Below, in pieces: positions 1 to 8,920 of a stretch of DNA of 64,000 nt (its first letter is position 1; each line of letters begins with the position of its first letter). Both the position numbers and the translations under genes were made by a program. Under the pieces are notes generated by a model. That model made no database searches. It was not told the DNA's origin and saw nothing but the letters and a program-made list of their open reading frames with translations. Origin of the DNA: Rufibacter glacialis (GTDB lineage: Bacteria > Bacteroidota > Bacteroidia > Cytophagales > Hymenobacteraceae); contig NZ_VKKZ01000019.1 of the NCBI RefSeq assembly GCF_008271745.1, positions 806,001 to 870,000 on the forward strand, in the 5' to 3' direction.

Positions 1-1
1 A

Positions 2-3000
2 AAACATTTACTCTTGTTCATGTTTTTGCTCACTGTGTTAAGTTTTAATGCAATGGCACAAAACAGAACCATCTCCGGGAGAGTGACCTCTGCGGCCGAT
101 GGATCAGCACTTCCGGGCGTGAGTGTGGTTGTGAAAGGCACAACCATAGGCGCCAGTACAGATGTAGAAGGGCGCTACTCTATTAGTGTGACGGGTTCCC
201 CAACGTTGGTATTTACCTTTATTGGGTTTACGCCCCGTGAATTGGCCGTAGGAACCAACACCACGGTAGATGTGCGCCTGGCGCCCGACACCGAGTCTAT
301 TGAAGAAGTAGTGGTGGTAGGGTACGGTACCCAGGAGCGCCGGGAACTGACCGGGGCCACCGCCCAGGTGACCGCCGCCGCCATTGAAGACTTGCCCGTG
401 GTGGGCGTTGACCAGGCCTTGCAGGGCCGGGCGGCCGGGGTGCAGATCTCGCAGAACTCTGGTACGCCAGGGGGTGGGGTGACTGTTCGGGTACGTGGGT
501 CCAGTTCTATCTCCGCCAGTAACCAGCCGCTGTACGTGGTAGATGGGGTGCCTTTGACCACCGGAGACTATTCCCAAGTCAGCTACGGCGGGCAGGGTGT
601 GAACGCATTGTCAGATTTGAACCCAGCCGACATTGAATCTATTGACATCCTGAAAGATGCCTCTGCCGCCGCCATCTACGGATCCCGCGCGGCCAACGGG
701 GTAATTCTGATCACCACTAAGAGAGGAAAGGCCAACAAGACCAGCATTAACCTGAATGCTTATTACGGGGTGCAGAACATGTGGAAGAAACCCGGGTTCC
801 TGAATGCCGCGGAGTACCAGGAGATCATGCTGGATGCCTATAAAAATGACGAATACCTGGCGCCAGACGCCACCTTTGAAGATTGGTTAGACTTTTATTA
901 CGGCGGAGTGGACTTTGACCTGGCAGACACCGACTGGATCAATGAGGTGAGACGGGAAAATGCCCCGGTAAGCAGTTATGAGCTTTCCGTGAGTGGGGGA
1001 GACCTTAAAACCAGGTATTACCTCTCTGGGAATTATTTTAACCAGCAGGGCATCATCAATGGCAGTGACTACCAGCGTTACTCCGGCCGCTTGAACCTGG
1101 ACCATAACTTCAACGAGAAGCTTTCTTTCAGTGCCGGTATCCAACTAAGCCGGGCAGACAACAACCGGATTGTCAGTGACAACACCGTAGTGGGCCCGTT
1201 CGCCAACTCGTTGGCGGCCTCTCCCATTTGGCCCGTATATTATGAAGACGGATCCTATACCCAGCCTAACTACTACTATACCAACCCGGTGGCTGAAGGC
1301 ATTGAGAACGATGGGTTAAGCACCAACCTAAGGGCGCTGGGGAACATCACCGCCATGTACAAGATTCTGCCCAAGTTGAACCTGAACCTGAGAGCCGGGG
1401 CAGACGTGCTTAACCTGGCTGAGCGCACCTATACCGCCACCAATTACCCCGGCAGTGCCGCGCAGTCATCTGAGGGCTCTGCTACCAGAACGTCCACCAC
1501 TGTTACCAAAAGGCTGCTGGAAGCCACGATGGACTATAGATTTGACTTCGGGACCAACAGTAATCTGAATGTGCTGGTGGGTGGTTCTACTGAAAAGAAC
1601 AGCCGTGATGTCACCTCTGTAACTGGCGAAGGTTTTGCTGGAGAACGGTTCCGTTTTGCCACCAGCGCTTCCCGCATTAACAACGGTACCAACCTGTTGG
1701 TGCCGGCGTCTCTGGTTTCTGTCTTCGGTAGGGCTAACCTCAATTTGTTTGACCGCTATCTGGTAGGGTTGAATTTCCGGACCGATGGTTCCAGCCGGTT
1801 TGGGGAAAACCATAAGTATGGTTTCTTCCCTTCTGTTTCTGCCGGATGGCACCTTCTGGAAGAGCCTTTCATGCCAGAGTTAGGCGTATTGAGTCAGCTG
1901 AAATTGCGCGGTAGCTACGGCATAACCGGTAACCAGGAAATTGGGGACTTCTCTTACCTTAATTTCGTGACGGCCTCGCCGTATGCAGACAGCCCTGGTC
2001 TGGCCTTCACGCAATTGGGGAATGAAGAACTGAAATGGGAAGAAACCAAACAGCTCAACATAGGGGTTGACCTGGGGCTCTTCAACAACCGGGTTAACCT
2101 GGCAGCTGATTACTACATCAAAAATACCGATGACCTTTTATATGCCCGGCCCATTGCCACGCAAAACGGGTTCAGTGCCTACTTCTCTAACATAGGGAAA
2201 GTGCAGAACAAGGGCTTTGAGTTAGCCTTGAACACCGTGAACTTCACCTCTGAAACCAGAGGCTTCACCTGGACCACAGATTTCAACATCTCCTTCAATA
2301 GAAACGAGGTGAAAGAACTGTACCAGGGGCAGGATATCTTCTATGGCTTTGGCGGTAATTCGCTGGTGCTGCGGGAAGGAGAGCCTATCGGCACGTTCTA
2401 CGGGTTTAAGACCGATGGCATTTTCTCCCGGACGGAAGATGTGCCTGCCTCCAGAGCGGTTGATAATAACCGGGACGGATTCCCCGATACCCAGGCCGGT
2501 GACGTGAATTTCCGCGACATCAACAATGATGGCCGCATCACAGATGCAGACCTTACCATCATAGGAAATGCCCAGCCTGACTATGTAGGAGGTTTAACCA
2601 ACAACTTCTCTTTCAGAGGAATTGACTTGACTGCTTTTTTCCAGTTCTCAGTAGGCAATGAGATAGCCAACCCAGCCATGCAGTACCAGCAACACCTGGG
2701 AGCCAACTTTTTAGATGACAACATGTTGGCCATGGTAAAAGGGCGTTGGCAGCAAGAGGGAGATGTGACGGATATCCCGGTGGCTACGGTAGATGATGAG
2801 AACAACAACAACCGAAGCAACCAAGACCGCTTTGTCTATGATGGTTCTTACCTACGGCTCAAAAACCTTACCCTGGGCTACACCCTGCCCTCCACCTTGC
2901 TGACTCCCATTAAACTCCGCTCGGTGAGGTTGTATGTGCAGGCGCAAAACCTGGTCACCTGGACAGATTACCCCGGGTTTGACCCAGAGGTCAACTTTGC

Positions 3001-3088
3001 CGGTACCTCCAACACCACCCTTGGGGTGGATTTCTACACCTTCCCGCAGGCAAGGACCTTCACATTTGGCGTTAACATTGGTTTATAA
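2..3088 (+). CDS. SusC/RagA-family TonB-linked outer-membrane protein (5' end cut)
   Basis: This is an outer-membrane TonB-dependent channel that works with a SusD partner to import oligomers, usually glycans or peptides. After a signal peptide ending near AMAQ there is a carboxypeptidase-regulatory-like domain (about residues 18-95, ISGRV...GRYSI), the TonB-box-like EEVVVVGYGTQ, a plug domain with YVVDGVPL, and a long beta-barrel ending FTFGVNIGL. About 1020 residues is normal for the family. The reading frame is open to the left edge, and the first in-frame candidate (TTG at 14, then ATG at 20) lacks the positively charged signal-peptide start. The true start is therefore probably just outside the window. 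SusD follows after 8 nt. Substrate cannot be told from sequence. Confidence 0.95.
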   Translation, partial: KHLLLFMFLLTVLSFNAMAQNRTISGRVTSAADGSALPGVSVVVKGTTIGASTDVEGRYSISVTGSPTLVFTFIGFTPRELAVGTNTTVDVRLAPDTESIEEVVVVGYGTQERRELTGATAQVTAAAIEDLPVVGVDQALQGRAAGVQISQNSGTPGGGVTVRVRGSSSISASNQPLYVVDGVPLTTGDYSQVSYGGQGVNALSDLNPADIESIDILKDASAAAIYGSRAANGVILITTKRGKANKTSINLNAYYGVQNMWKKPGFLNAAEYQEIMLDAYKNDEYLAPDATFEDWLDFYYGGVDFDLADTDWINEVRRENAPVSSYELSVSGGDLKTRYYLSGNYFNQQGIINGSDYQRYSGRLNLDHNFNEKLSFSAGIQLSRADNNRIVSDNTVVGPFANSLAASPIWPVYYEDGSYTQPNYYYTNPVAEGIENDGLSTNLRALGNITAMYKILPKLNLNLRAGADVLNLAERTYTATNYPGSAAQSSEGSATRTSTTVTKRLLEATMDYRFDFGTNSNLNVLVGGSTEKNSRDVTSVTGEGFAGERFRFATSASRINNGTNLLVPASLVSVFGRANLNLFDRYLVGLNFRTDGSSRFGENHKYGFFPSVSAGWHLLEEPFMPELGVLSQLKLRGSYGITGNQEIGDFSYLNFVTASPYADSPGLAFTQLGNEELKWEETKQLNIGVDLGLFNNRVNLAADYYIKNTDDLLYARPIATQNGFSAYFSNIGKVQNKGFELALNTVNFTSETRGFTWTTDFNISFNRNEVKELYQGQDIFYGFGGNSLVLREGEPIGTFYGFKTDGIFSRTEDVPASRAVDNNRDGFPDTQAGDVNFRDINNDGRITDADLTIIGNAQPDYVGGLTNNFSFRGIDLTAFFQFSVGNEIANPAMQYQQHLGANFLDDNMLAMVKGRWQQEGDVTDIPVATVDDENNNNRSNQDRFVYDGSYLRLKNLTLGYTLPSTLLTPIKLRSVRLYVQAQNLVTWTDYPGFDPEVNFAGTSNTTLGVDFYTFPQARTFTFGVNIGL

Positions 3089-3096
3089 GTAGAGTT

Positions 3097-4506
3097 ATGA
3101 AAAGGAGAATCTATATAATATGCTTGGCAGCCGGATTAAGTATCTTCTCGTCTGCCTGTGACGATTTCCTGGATGTGGAGCCCACCAACGGGATTGAGAT
3201 GAATGAAGCTATCACAGATGCCAGGTCGGCTCAGCGGGCCATCCAAGGGATCTATAGCGCGTTCCAATCTGATGATTACTACGGGCTCTCTTACCTGTTC
3301 TACCAGGACCTGTATGCCGATAACCTGGGCTTCAACGGAACCTTCACTACCCACCGCGAAGTAGCCAACCGGGTCATTAACCCAAGTAACCTACAGATTG
3401 CCGATACTTGGACTAGTATTTATGCGGCCATTGGCAGAGCCAACTGGGTGATTCAATCGGTGCAGGCCCTGGGCGGGCTTACTACTGACGAGAAAAGTGC
3501 TTTCATTGCCGAGGCGAAGTTTCTGCGGGCGTTGGCCTACTTTGACCTGGTCAAGGTGTTTGGCGGGGTGCCTATTGTGACCGTGGCGTTGACCAACCCA
3601 GGTGATATTCAGAACCAGCCCAGAAGTACGCAGGAGCAGGTGTACGCCTTCATTGAGCAGGACCTGATGGAGGCAGAAATAGGATTGGAAGGCACTAGTA
3701 ATCCGTCTATGCCTTACTTTGCCTCTGACCTGGCCGCTTCTGCCTTGTTAGCCCGGGTATACCTGCAACAAGGCAAGTGGGCGCTTGCTGCCCAAAAGGC
3801 CACCCAGGTGATTTCCTCCGGCAAATATAGCTTAGCCACCAATTTCAGGGATATTTTCTCCAGTACCGGCAATACACAGAATGCCGGTACCAGTGAAGTG
3901 ATCTTTGAACTGGCCTTTAGCCGGGATGACCAAAATGCACTGGCCTCCTCTTCAGCCGCGCCAGGAACGCTGGGCCAAAGGTTCAATGTGACCTCCGGGT
4001 TCTTCAATGTGCTTACTGCCTCTCAGAACGCCGGGGATTCCCGGGTAGAGGCGACGGCTTTCTTTGACGCCGAAACTAACCGCAGGAAAATCAGGAAATA
4101 CAATGATGTCATCAACAACGGAGACAATGTGCCTATTCTCCGGTTGGCGGAAATGTACCTGATACGAGCCGAGGCCAATGCCCGGTTGGCGGCGGCCACT
4201 GCGGCCCCAACCCAGGCGGTGGTAGATGATATCAACCGGATTCGGCGAAGAGCCGGGCTGCCAGCGGTTAGTTTAGCTACGAACGCCGCTGCCTTAACAG
4301 AGATTCTGGCCCAACGGCGCATTGAGTTCGCCTTTGAAGGCATGCGGTTCATGGATTTGAAAAGGTACAACCTTACCTGTCAAGTCCTGAATTTCTGTCC
4401 GGCTTCTGGTACCAGCGCAGACAACAGTTACCGCAACCTATGGCCTATACCACTGCAACAGATTGAAACCAATCCCAACCTGGCGCCGCAAAACCCAGGC
4501 TACTAA
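3097..4506 (+). CDS. SusD/RagB-family nutrient-binding lipoprotein
   Basis: This is the surface lipoprotein that caps the SusC channel and captures substrate. The N-terminus is a lipoprotein signal peptide with lipobox SSAC followed by DDFLDVEP, which is typical of SusD. The middle carries the TPR-like helical region (AKFLRALAYFDLVKVFGGVP). The C-terminus has the signature RRIEFAFEGMRFMDLKRY and the ending LWPIPLQQIE..NPNL. The 469-residue length is usual. It starts 8 nt after the SusC stop, so the two are almost certainly co-transcribed. A terminator hairpin follows at 4529-4557, and no glycoside hydrolase or peptidase gene is attached downstream, so the pair is an orphan on this side. Confidence 0.95.
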   Translation: MKRRIYIICLAAGLSIFSSACDDFLDVEPTNGIEMNEAITDARSAQRAIQGIYSAFQSDDYYGLSYLFYQDLYADNLGFNGTFTTHREVANRVINPSNLQIADTWTSIYAAIGRANWVIQSVQALGGLTTDEKSAFIAEAKFLRALAYFDLVKVFGGVPIVTVALTNPGDIQNQPRSTQEQVYAFIEQDLMEAEIGLEGTSNPSMPYFASDLAASALLARVYLQQGKWALAAQKATQVISSGKYSLATNFRDIFSSTGNTQNAGTSEVIFELAFSRDDQNALASSSAAPGTLGQRFNVTSGFFNVLTASQNAGDSRVEATAFFDAETNRRKIRKYNDVINNGDNVPILRLAEMYLIRAEANARLAAATAAPTQAVVDDINRIRRRAGLPAVSLATNAAALTEILAQRRIEFAFEGMRFMDLKRYNLTCQVLNFCPASGTSADNSYRNLWPIPLQQIETNPNLAPQNPGY

Positions 4507-4528
4507 GAGTAGGTTCAATAAAAAAAAA

Positions 4529-4557
4529 GGAGTAGGCGTTAGTCTGCTCCTTTTTTT
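4529..4557 (+). terminator. Rho-independent terminator after the SusC/SusD pair
   Basis: A 7-bp stem (GGAGTAG against CTGCTCC with one G-T pair) and an 8-nt loop are followed directly by seven T residues, 23 nt after the SusD stop. A run of A on the left side gives it some bidirectional character, but queA, the convergent minus-strand gene, ends about 190 nt to the right. Confidence 0.75.
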
Positions 4558-4606
4558 ATGTCATAGGCGGAAGGGTATTTTAACTCAATACCAGAGAAAC
4601 TGATTG

Positions 4607-4638
4607 TTGGCAGTGGTCATTCCTTTGCTCACTGCCAA
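4607..4638. repeat. Inverted repeat in the SusD-queA convergent gap
   Basis: Nine-base perfect arms, TTGGCAGTG and CACTGCCAA, flank a 14-nt loop between two convergent genes. There is no T-tract, so a terminator role is not clear. Nothing else was recognised in this roughly 240-nt gap. Confidence 0.5.
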
Positions 4639-4747
4639 GGAGGAATCTCAACGCTTGGCTAGTTGAGGAAAACCCAGCTGGAAACGAGAATCGAGATCTT
4701 TTCCTACTGCCGGATCATCCTGGCTCAATTACTCATTAAATGCCGAC

Positions 4748-5989
4748 TTACGGCAATAGCAGGGAACTGTCTCCGTAGCTCAGGAAGCGGTAGCCGTTGG
4801 CCAGGGCGTGCTTGTATACTTTCTGCCACGCCGGGCCAATGAGGGCCGAAACCAACAGCAACAAGGTGCTCTGGGGCTGGTGGAAATTAGTCACCAGGCC
4901 GGTGCAGATCTTGAACGGGTAGCCGGGCGCAATGAGAATACGGGTAGAGGCCTGCAGGTGCATCAGTTTGTGGCTGTCCAGGTGGTAAAGCAGGGCTTCC
5001 AGGGCTTCCTGTACCGAGAGGGTGGTGCGTACCTCATATGGGAACCATTGCGGCACGTACAGGTCTTCCCCTTCCAACGGCAGTAACCCAAGGGCAATAC
5101 CCGCTCCTAGCCAGTAAAGGCTCTCCAGCGTGCGCATTGACGTGGTGCCTACTGGTATCACGGGGCGGGGGGCATGGTGCAGCAACTGCTCCAGAAACGC
5201 CCGGCTCACCGACAGTTGCTCCCCATGCATGTAGTGGTGCTCCATCACTTCGGCCTTCACCGGCTTGAAGGTGCCCGCCCCCACATGCAGGGTCACAAAC
5301 GCCTTTTGGTGCCCTTTTTGGGAAATCTGCTCTAAAACAGCCGGGGTGAAGTGCAAACCGGCAGTAGGGGCGGCTACCGCGCCGGCCTCAGAGGCATACA
5401 CGGTCTGGTAGCGCTCTTGATCAGCTTCCTGTGCATCACGGTTCATGTACGGGGGCAGCGGAAGCGTGCCCGCCAACTCCAGAATCTCGGCAAAGGTCTT
5501 GTCGCCCGGTGACCAGGTGAAATGGATGGCAAAGCCTTCCTCCGCGGGTGCCAGACGCTCGGCCCACAAAGAACCGTCTGACGGATAAGGCCCTAAGGGC
5601 ATCTCCAACCGGCCTTCGCGCCAGCGTTTGTTGTTGCCCACCAGGCATTTCCAAATCACCGAATACGTTTGCTGCATGGCTTGTTGTACCTCCCTGATGG
5701 GTTCCAGGGGCTCCAGGCAGAACAATTCAATCATGCCCCCGGTCGCTTTCTGGAACCGTAAGCGGGCCTGCACCACTTTGGTGTCATTGAAGACCAAAAG
5801 CGAATGATCTGGCAGCGCCGCCGGAAGGTCCTGGAATTTGCCATCTGAAAGGCGACCGTGCTTATACAGCAGCAGCTTGGATTGGTCCCGGTTCTCTAAA
5901 GGGAATTGGGCGATCCTGTCTTCCGGTAACGGGTAATTATAATCGGCAATGGAAATATGGCGCGGGTGAGAAGTAGGCATGTAGGTCAA
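4748..5989 (-). CDS. queA: S-adenosylmethionine:tRNA ribosyltransferase-isomerase
   Basis: QueA transfers and isomerises the ribosyl group of S-adenosylmethionine onto preQ1-modified tRNA to give epoxyqueuosine, the penultimate step of queuosine synthesis, in the cytoplasm. Family motifs are present in order: DYNYPLPEDRIAQFP near the N-terminus, FNDTKVVQARL, AAPTAGLHFT, HVGAGTFKPV, LVTNFHQPQSTLL and the C-terminal YRFLSYGDSSLL. The 413 residues are somewhat longer than the roughly 345 of the enterobacterial enzyme, in keeping with the longer Bacteroidota form. ATG at 5989 or the internal Met4 at 5980 are both possible starts. A plausible -7 box lies just upstream at 6004-6011. No other queuosine gene is nearby. 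Confidence 0.95.
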   Translation of the reverse strand: MTYMPTSHPRHISIADYNYPLPEDRIAQFPLENRDQSKLLLYKHGRLSDGKFQDLPAALPDHSLLVFNDTKVVQARLRFQKATGGMIELFCLEPLEPIREVQQAMQQTYSVIWKCLVGNNKRWREGRLEMPLGPYPSDGSLWAERLAPAEEGFAIHFTWSPGDKTFAEILELAGTLPLPPYMNRDAQEADQERYQTVYASEAGAVAAPTAGLHFTPAVLEQISQKGHQKAFVTLHVGAGTFKPVKAEVMEHHYMHGEQLSVSRAFLEQLLHHAPRPVIPVGTTSMRTLESLYWLGAGIALGLLPLEGEDLYVPQWFPYEVRTTLSVQEALEALLYHLDSHKLMHLQASTRILIAPGYPFKICTGLVTNFHQPQSTLLLLVSALIGPAWQKVYKHALANGYRFLSYGDSSLLLP

Positions 5990-6003
5990 TCACAAAAGAA
6001 AAA

Positions 6004-6033
6004 CAAAGGTATAACACCTACACCAGCATCAAT
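6004..6033 (-). promoter_or_regulatory. Putative queA promoter
   Basis: Read on the minus strand, TACCTTTG (6004-6011) fits the Bacteroidota -7 consensus TAnnTTTG, with ATTG 18 nt further upstream in place of the TTTG -33 box. Transcription would start about 7-10 nt before the first ATG of queA. The assignment rests on the motif only. Confidence 0.45.
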
Positions 6034-6340
6034 AACATTTAGGCAGACATTTCAAAAATGACCCAACTGCTTCCTTGGGTAGCGGCAGGCCAGGAAAATC
6101 CGCTTATCAGCCGTGCCTAGGCTCAGACAGATTTTGTAGCGCAGACTCCTTTGCCCATCCCCAAGGGTTGATTCTTCTTACTAGACCCCATTCATCAGCT
6201 AGTTGACGATTTCCGGAAGGGTAAGCTGCGCCAGGGTTTTTATGGAGGGGCTTACAATCTAGTAGTAAGGATGTATCTGGCCAGGGGAGAAGGGAAATTA
6301 CCCCAAATGGGGAGGAACAGGGAGGTATAGTTCTAGGATC

Positions 6341-6380
6341 CGGTTTGGGGGCTGTTTTTTGGGAAACAAGGCAGAAATGG
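6341..6380. repeat. Palindromic intergenic repeat, degenerate copy
   Basis: The left arm CGGTTTGGGG and the core CTGTTTTTTGGGAAA are intact, while the right arm is decayed. It belongs to the dispersed palindrome family whose clearest copy is at 8870-8912. Confidence 0.5.
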
Positions 6381-6398
6381 CTAGACAAAAGCAGGTAC

Positions 6399-6821
6399 CT
6401 ACCGCGGCGCTGGCACCGGTGCTTTTTCCTCTTCATGTTCCAGGTCACTGAGTTCCAATTCCAAGGCTTTGACGGAGATCTGGATTTCCCAGAGGGAAAG
6501 GGCCATGGAGATCATGAGCAGCACCAGGCTTACCCCGAAGACGATTTTCCCAGCGGTCTGTAGCCCGGCATAGACCATGAACATGCACAGCACGCATGAA
6601 AACATGCTGGCAGTGCCAAACGCCTGCATGTTTCGGATCAGGATCAGCCGGATCCTGAGGTTCTGGATCTGGCCGTAAACCAAGTGGCTGCGGTTGGTCT
6701 GGTAAACCCCCTTTAGGTTCCTGATGAGGTTGGCCAAAGAAAGGAACCGGTTGGTAAACGCCAACAGCAACAAGGAAAGCGCCGGGAACAGCAGGGCAGG
6801 GGTGGTGAGGGTGATTTCCAT
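6399..6821 (-). CDS. DUF2721 family small membrane protein
   Basis: A 140-residue inner-membrane protein of unknown function. It has a hydrophobic segment at about residues 8-27, a charged loop with RNLKGVYQTN and QIQNLRIRLILIRNMQ, then two membrane segments at about 68-112 (FGTASMFSCVLCMFMVYAGL and a following one) and an acidic C-terminal tail with EHEEE. This layout and the central RNL..Y.......Q...LR.R pattern match DUF2721 proteins. The upstream neighbour (6858-7358) is 36 nt away in the same direction, so they may be co-transcribed. No catalytic residues are apparent. Confidence 0.8.
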   Translation of the reverse strand: MEITLTTPALLFPALSLLLLAFTNRFLSLANLIRNLKGVYQTNRSHLVYGQIQNLRIRLILIRNMQAFGTASMFSCVLCMFMVYAGLQTAGKIVFGVSLVLLMISMALSLWEIQISVKALELELSDLEHEEEKAPVPAPR

Positions 6822-6857
6822 GGGAAAACTTATGCAGCGCGGGAAAAGCCTCTGGTA

Positions 6858-7358
6858 TTACGCTTCCGGCTCGTCTTCTTCCTCATCGTCTTGGAACTCC
6901 AGGTCCTCGGCAATGGAAAGCGCCCGGTCAATCAGGTCATCTGTCTCCTCTTTGGAAGACGCGTTCAGGGTTTCCTCAAACAAGGCCAGGATGTGCTCCG
7001 CGTCCGCGTTCACGTACAGGTCGGTGTAGAGTTCCTCAAAGAGGTGGCTCTGTTTCTGGATGATGGCGTCAATCTCCTTCACTGAGGCGGCCGTGAGCGC
7101 CTCTTGCAGCAGGTCTCTGATCTGAAGGCTTTCCTCATCGCCGCCCAGGTCGGTGAGCAGCTGCAGCAGCGTGATGCCCAGGCTTAACCGGAGCCGCTCA
7201 AACCGGAAACTTACCTCTTCCTGGCTTTTCCGGCCGGGGCGCGCCTCCTGCAACGCTTTCTCCAGGTCAGAATACAGGGGCGTGATCTGGGTGAGGAGGG
7301 GGGTAGGTTCAGGACCGAAGACCTGGTCCAGTAATTCTTGGTAGAGTGAATCGCTCAT
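6858..7358 (-). CDS. Conserved-looking acidic hypothetical protein
   Basis: A 166-residue soluble protein that I do not recognise. It is strongly acidic and predicted mostly helical, with a repetitive pattern of Leu and Glu (LLQLLTDLGG, LLQEALTAASVKEIDAI) and a C-terminal poly-acidic tail (DDEEEDEPEA). It has no signal peptide and no membrane segment. Codon use and frame quality resemble neighbouring genes, and the shared direction and short gap to the DUF2721 gene suggest an operon. The acidic tail suggests a protein- or cation-interacting role, but this is guesswork. Confidence 0.7.
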   Translation of the reverse strand: MSDSLYQELLDQVFGPEPTPLLTQITPLYSDLEKALQEARPGRKSQEEVSFRFERLRLSLGITLLQLLTDLGGDEESLQIRDLLQEALTAASVKEIDAIIQKQSHLFEELYTDLYVNADAEHILALFEETLNASSKEETDDLIDRALSIAEDLEFQDDEEEDEPEA

Positions 7359-7445
7359 GAGGAGAAACTAAAAAAGGGTCAAGGCTGGGTCTGGCCAGGC
7401 ATTGGCTGCCGCAGACCCGCTGGCAAGTTAGGAAAAGAACCAATG

Positions 7446-7483
7446 CGTTTTTACGGTTATTTTCAAAAACAGGCCTGAAACAG
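7446..7483. repeat. Palindromic intergenic repeat, degenerate copy
   Basis: The core TTATTTTCAAAAACAGG and right arm CCTGAAACAG fit the family consensus, but the left arm GCGTTTTTACGG pairs poorly. It lies between the divergent acidic-protein and aspartyl-protease genes. Confidence 0.45.
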
Positions 7484-7582
7484 ACCTTTGCCCAACCCTG
7501 AAAAAGCCGGTGCCAGGAGTAACAGAAATTGTTCCTTTTCAAGTTAAAATTAACTAACTTACTAAGGCTGAACCAGCCAAGT

Positions 7583-8863
7583 ATGGGCAACTATGTCGTG
7601 AACCGGTCACTCCTGAGGGTTATATGCCTTTTTTTCTTCTGTGGTCTGTTTATGTCTTCGGGCCTGGCCTGGGGGCAGACCAGGGCCACGGAGGAAGATG
7701 GGCTGAAGTTCCAGTATGGCCGTAACCGTGTACGGATCCCCTTCAAACTGGTGCACAACCTGGTGATCATTCCCATCCAGATCAACAACTCCCAGCCCCT
7801 TAATTTTGTGGTGGACACCGGGGTAGACCGAACCCTGCTCATGGAGATAGGCGCCTTTGACACCATCACCCTCAACAACATTGAACGCTTGTACCTGCGC
7901 GGGTTAGGCAAGGGCGCGGGCATTGAGGCCATCCTCTCCTGGGGAAACCGGCTCAACTTCTCGGGCATAGAAGCCCGGAACCAACGGGTGCTGCTCCTGG
8001 AAGAGAACATCTTCAACCTCTCTACCCGGCTGGGCATGGAGATCAACGGCATTATAGGTTACCCGCTGTTCAAAGACTTTGTGGTGGAGATAGACTATGA
8101 GGCCCAGGTCATGACCCTGTACAAGCCAGGGCGGTTCCCGCAGAAGAAAGCCGATAAATACACCGTAGTGCCGCTCACCATAGAGAATTCCAAGCCTTAT
8201 GTGCAGGTGCAGGTGACCTTCCCGGACGGGGATAAATGTGCCATGCGGCTGATCGTGGACAGTGGCATGAGCGCCTCCATGCTGTTGTACGCGCCCACCT
8301 TCCCGGATGTGAAACTCCCTGAGAAGCGCCTGGAAGCCTACCTAGGGCGGGGTCTGAACGGCGACATCCACGGCGATATTGCCCGGGTAGCGTCTCTGGA
8401 GATGGGCGAGTTTGTGTTAAAGGGCCCGCCGGCTTCCTTTCCAGATACCATGTCTATTAGGTACGCCCTGGGCATGAACAACCGCCACGGAAACCTGGGC
8501 GCCGATGTGCTGCAACGGTTCAAGGTGGTCTTTGACTACCCCAACTCCCGCATGCTCCTGAAGCCCAACAACAAGTACAAGAAACCTTTCTACTACAACC
8601 TGAGCGGCCTGGAATTGGTCACGCCCATACCCGGGTTCAACTTTTACACGGTGTCTCATGTGCTGCCTAATTCGCCGGCCCATAAAGCTGGGCTGGAAGC
8701 CGGTGACGCCATCATGAGCATCAATGGGGTGAGTTGCCTGGACAAAAGCCTGGGCGAAGTGCTGCACTTTTTCCAGACCGGCCCGGGCCGAAGGCTGTAC
8801 CTGCGGGTGAGCCGCAACTACAAACCCTTTGAAACCGTGCTGCACCTGCAAGACCTGATCTAA
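7583..8863 (+). CDS. Secreted retropepsin-like aspartyl protease with C-terminal PDZ domain
   Basis: A probable exported peptidase of 426 residues. From the chosen ATG (7583) the protein begins MGNYVVNRSLLR and then a hydrophobic signal segment to about residue 31. The alternative upstream Met at 7529 would place a charged, Asn/Leu-rich stretch in front of the signal peptide, so it is less likely. Two aspartyl-protease lobes follow: VVDTGVDRT with Asp78 and IVDSGMSAS with Asp226, each D-T/S-G as in pepsin and retropepsin folds. The last 90 residues form a PDZ domain (VLPNSPAHKAGLEAGDAIMSING). Families of this architecture are common in Bacteroidota, but the substrate is unknown. The gene is monocistronic and ends in a strong hairpin. 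Confidence 0.85.
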   Translation: MGNYVVNRSLLRVICLFFFCGLFMSSGLAWGQTRATEEDGLKFQYGRNRVRIPFKLVHNLVIIPIQINNSQPLNFVVDTGVDRTLLMEIGAFDTITLNNIERLYLRGLGKGAGIEAILSWGNRLNFSGIEARNQRVLLLEENIFNLSTRLGMEINGIIGYPLFKDFVVEIDYEAQVMTLYKPGRFPQKKADKYTVVPLTIENSKPYVQVQVTFPDGDKCAMRLIVDSGMSASMLLYAPTFPDVKLPEKRLEAYLGRGLNGDIHGDIARVASLEMGEFVLKGPPASFPDTMSIRYALGMNNRHGNLGADVLQRFKVVFDYPNSRMLLKPNNKYKKPFYYNLSGLELVTPIPGFNFYTVSHVLPNSPAHKAGLEAGDAIMSINGVSCLDKSLGEVLHFFQTGPGRRLYLRVSRNYKPFETVLHLQDLI

Positions 8864-8869
8864 AGCCGC

Positions 8870-8912
8870 CGGCGTTTGGGGCCGTTTTTTGAGAAAAAGG
8901 CCCCAAACGCCG
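8870..8912. repeat. Palindromic intergenic repeat, best-preserved short copy, doubling as terminator
   Basis: Perfect 14-bp arms (CGGCGTTTGGGGCC and its complement) enclose a 15-nt loop whose T6 and A5 runs can pair further. It sits in the 57-nt gap between the convergent protease and dehydrogenase genes and could terminate both. It is the type copy of the family found across the window. Confidence 0.85.
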
Positions 8913-8920
8913 ACCGACTG

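Larger units (their letters stand above)
5990..6398. other. 409-nt intergenic region upstream of queA
   Basis: No credible gene is seen. It holds the putative queA promoter (6004-6033) and a degenerate copy of the window's palindromic repeat (6341-6380). A 113-codon minus-strand frame here has low-complexity, non-protein-like composition and overlaps the DUF2721 gene, so it is not called. Confidence 0.6.

Noticed and set aside
6107-6448. 113-codon minus-strand frame between DUF2721 and queA
   Set aside because: It overlaps the DUF2721 gene, includes a palindromic repeat copy and has composition unlike neighbouring proteins.
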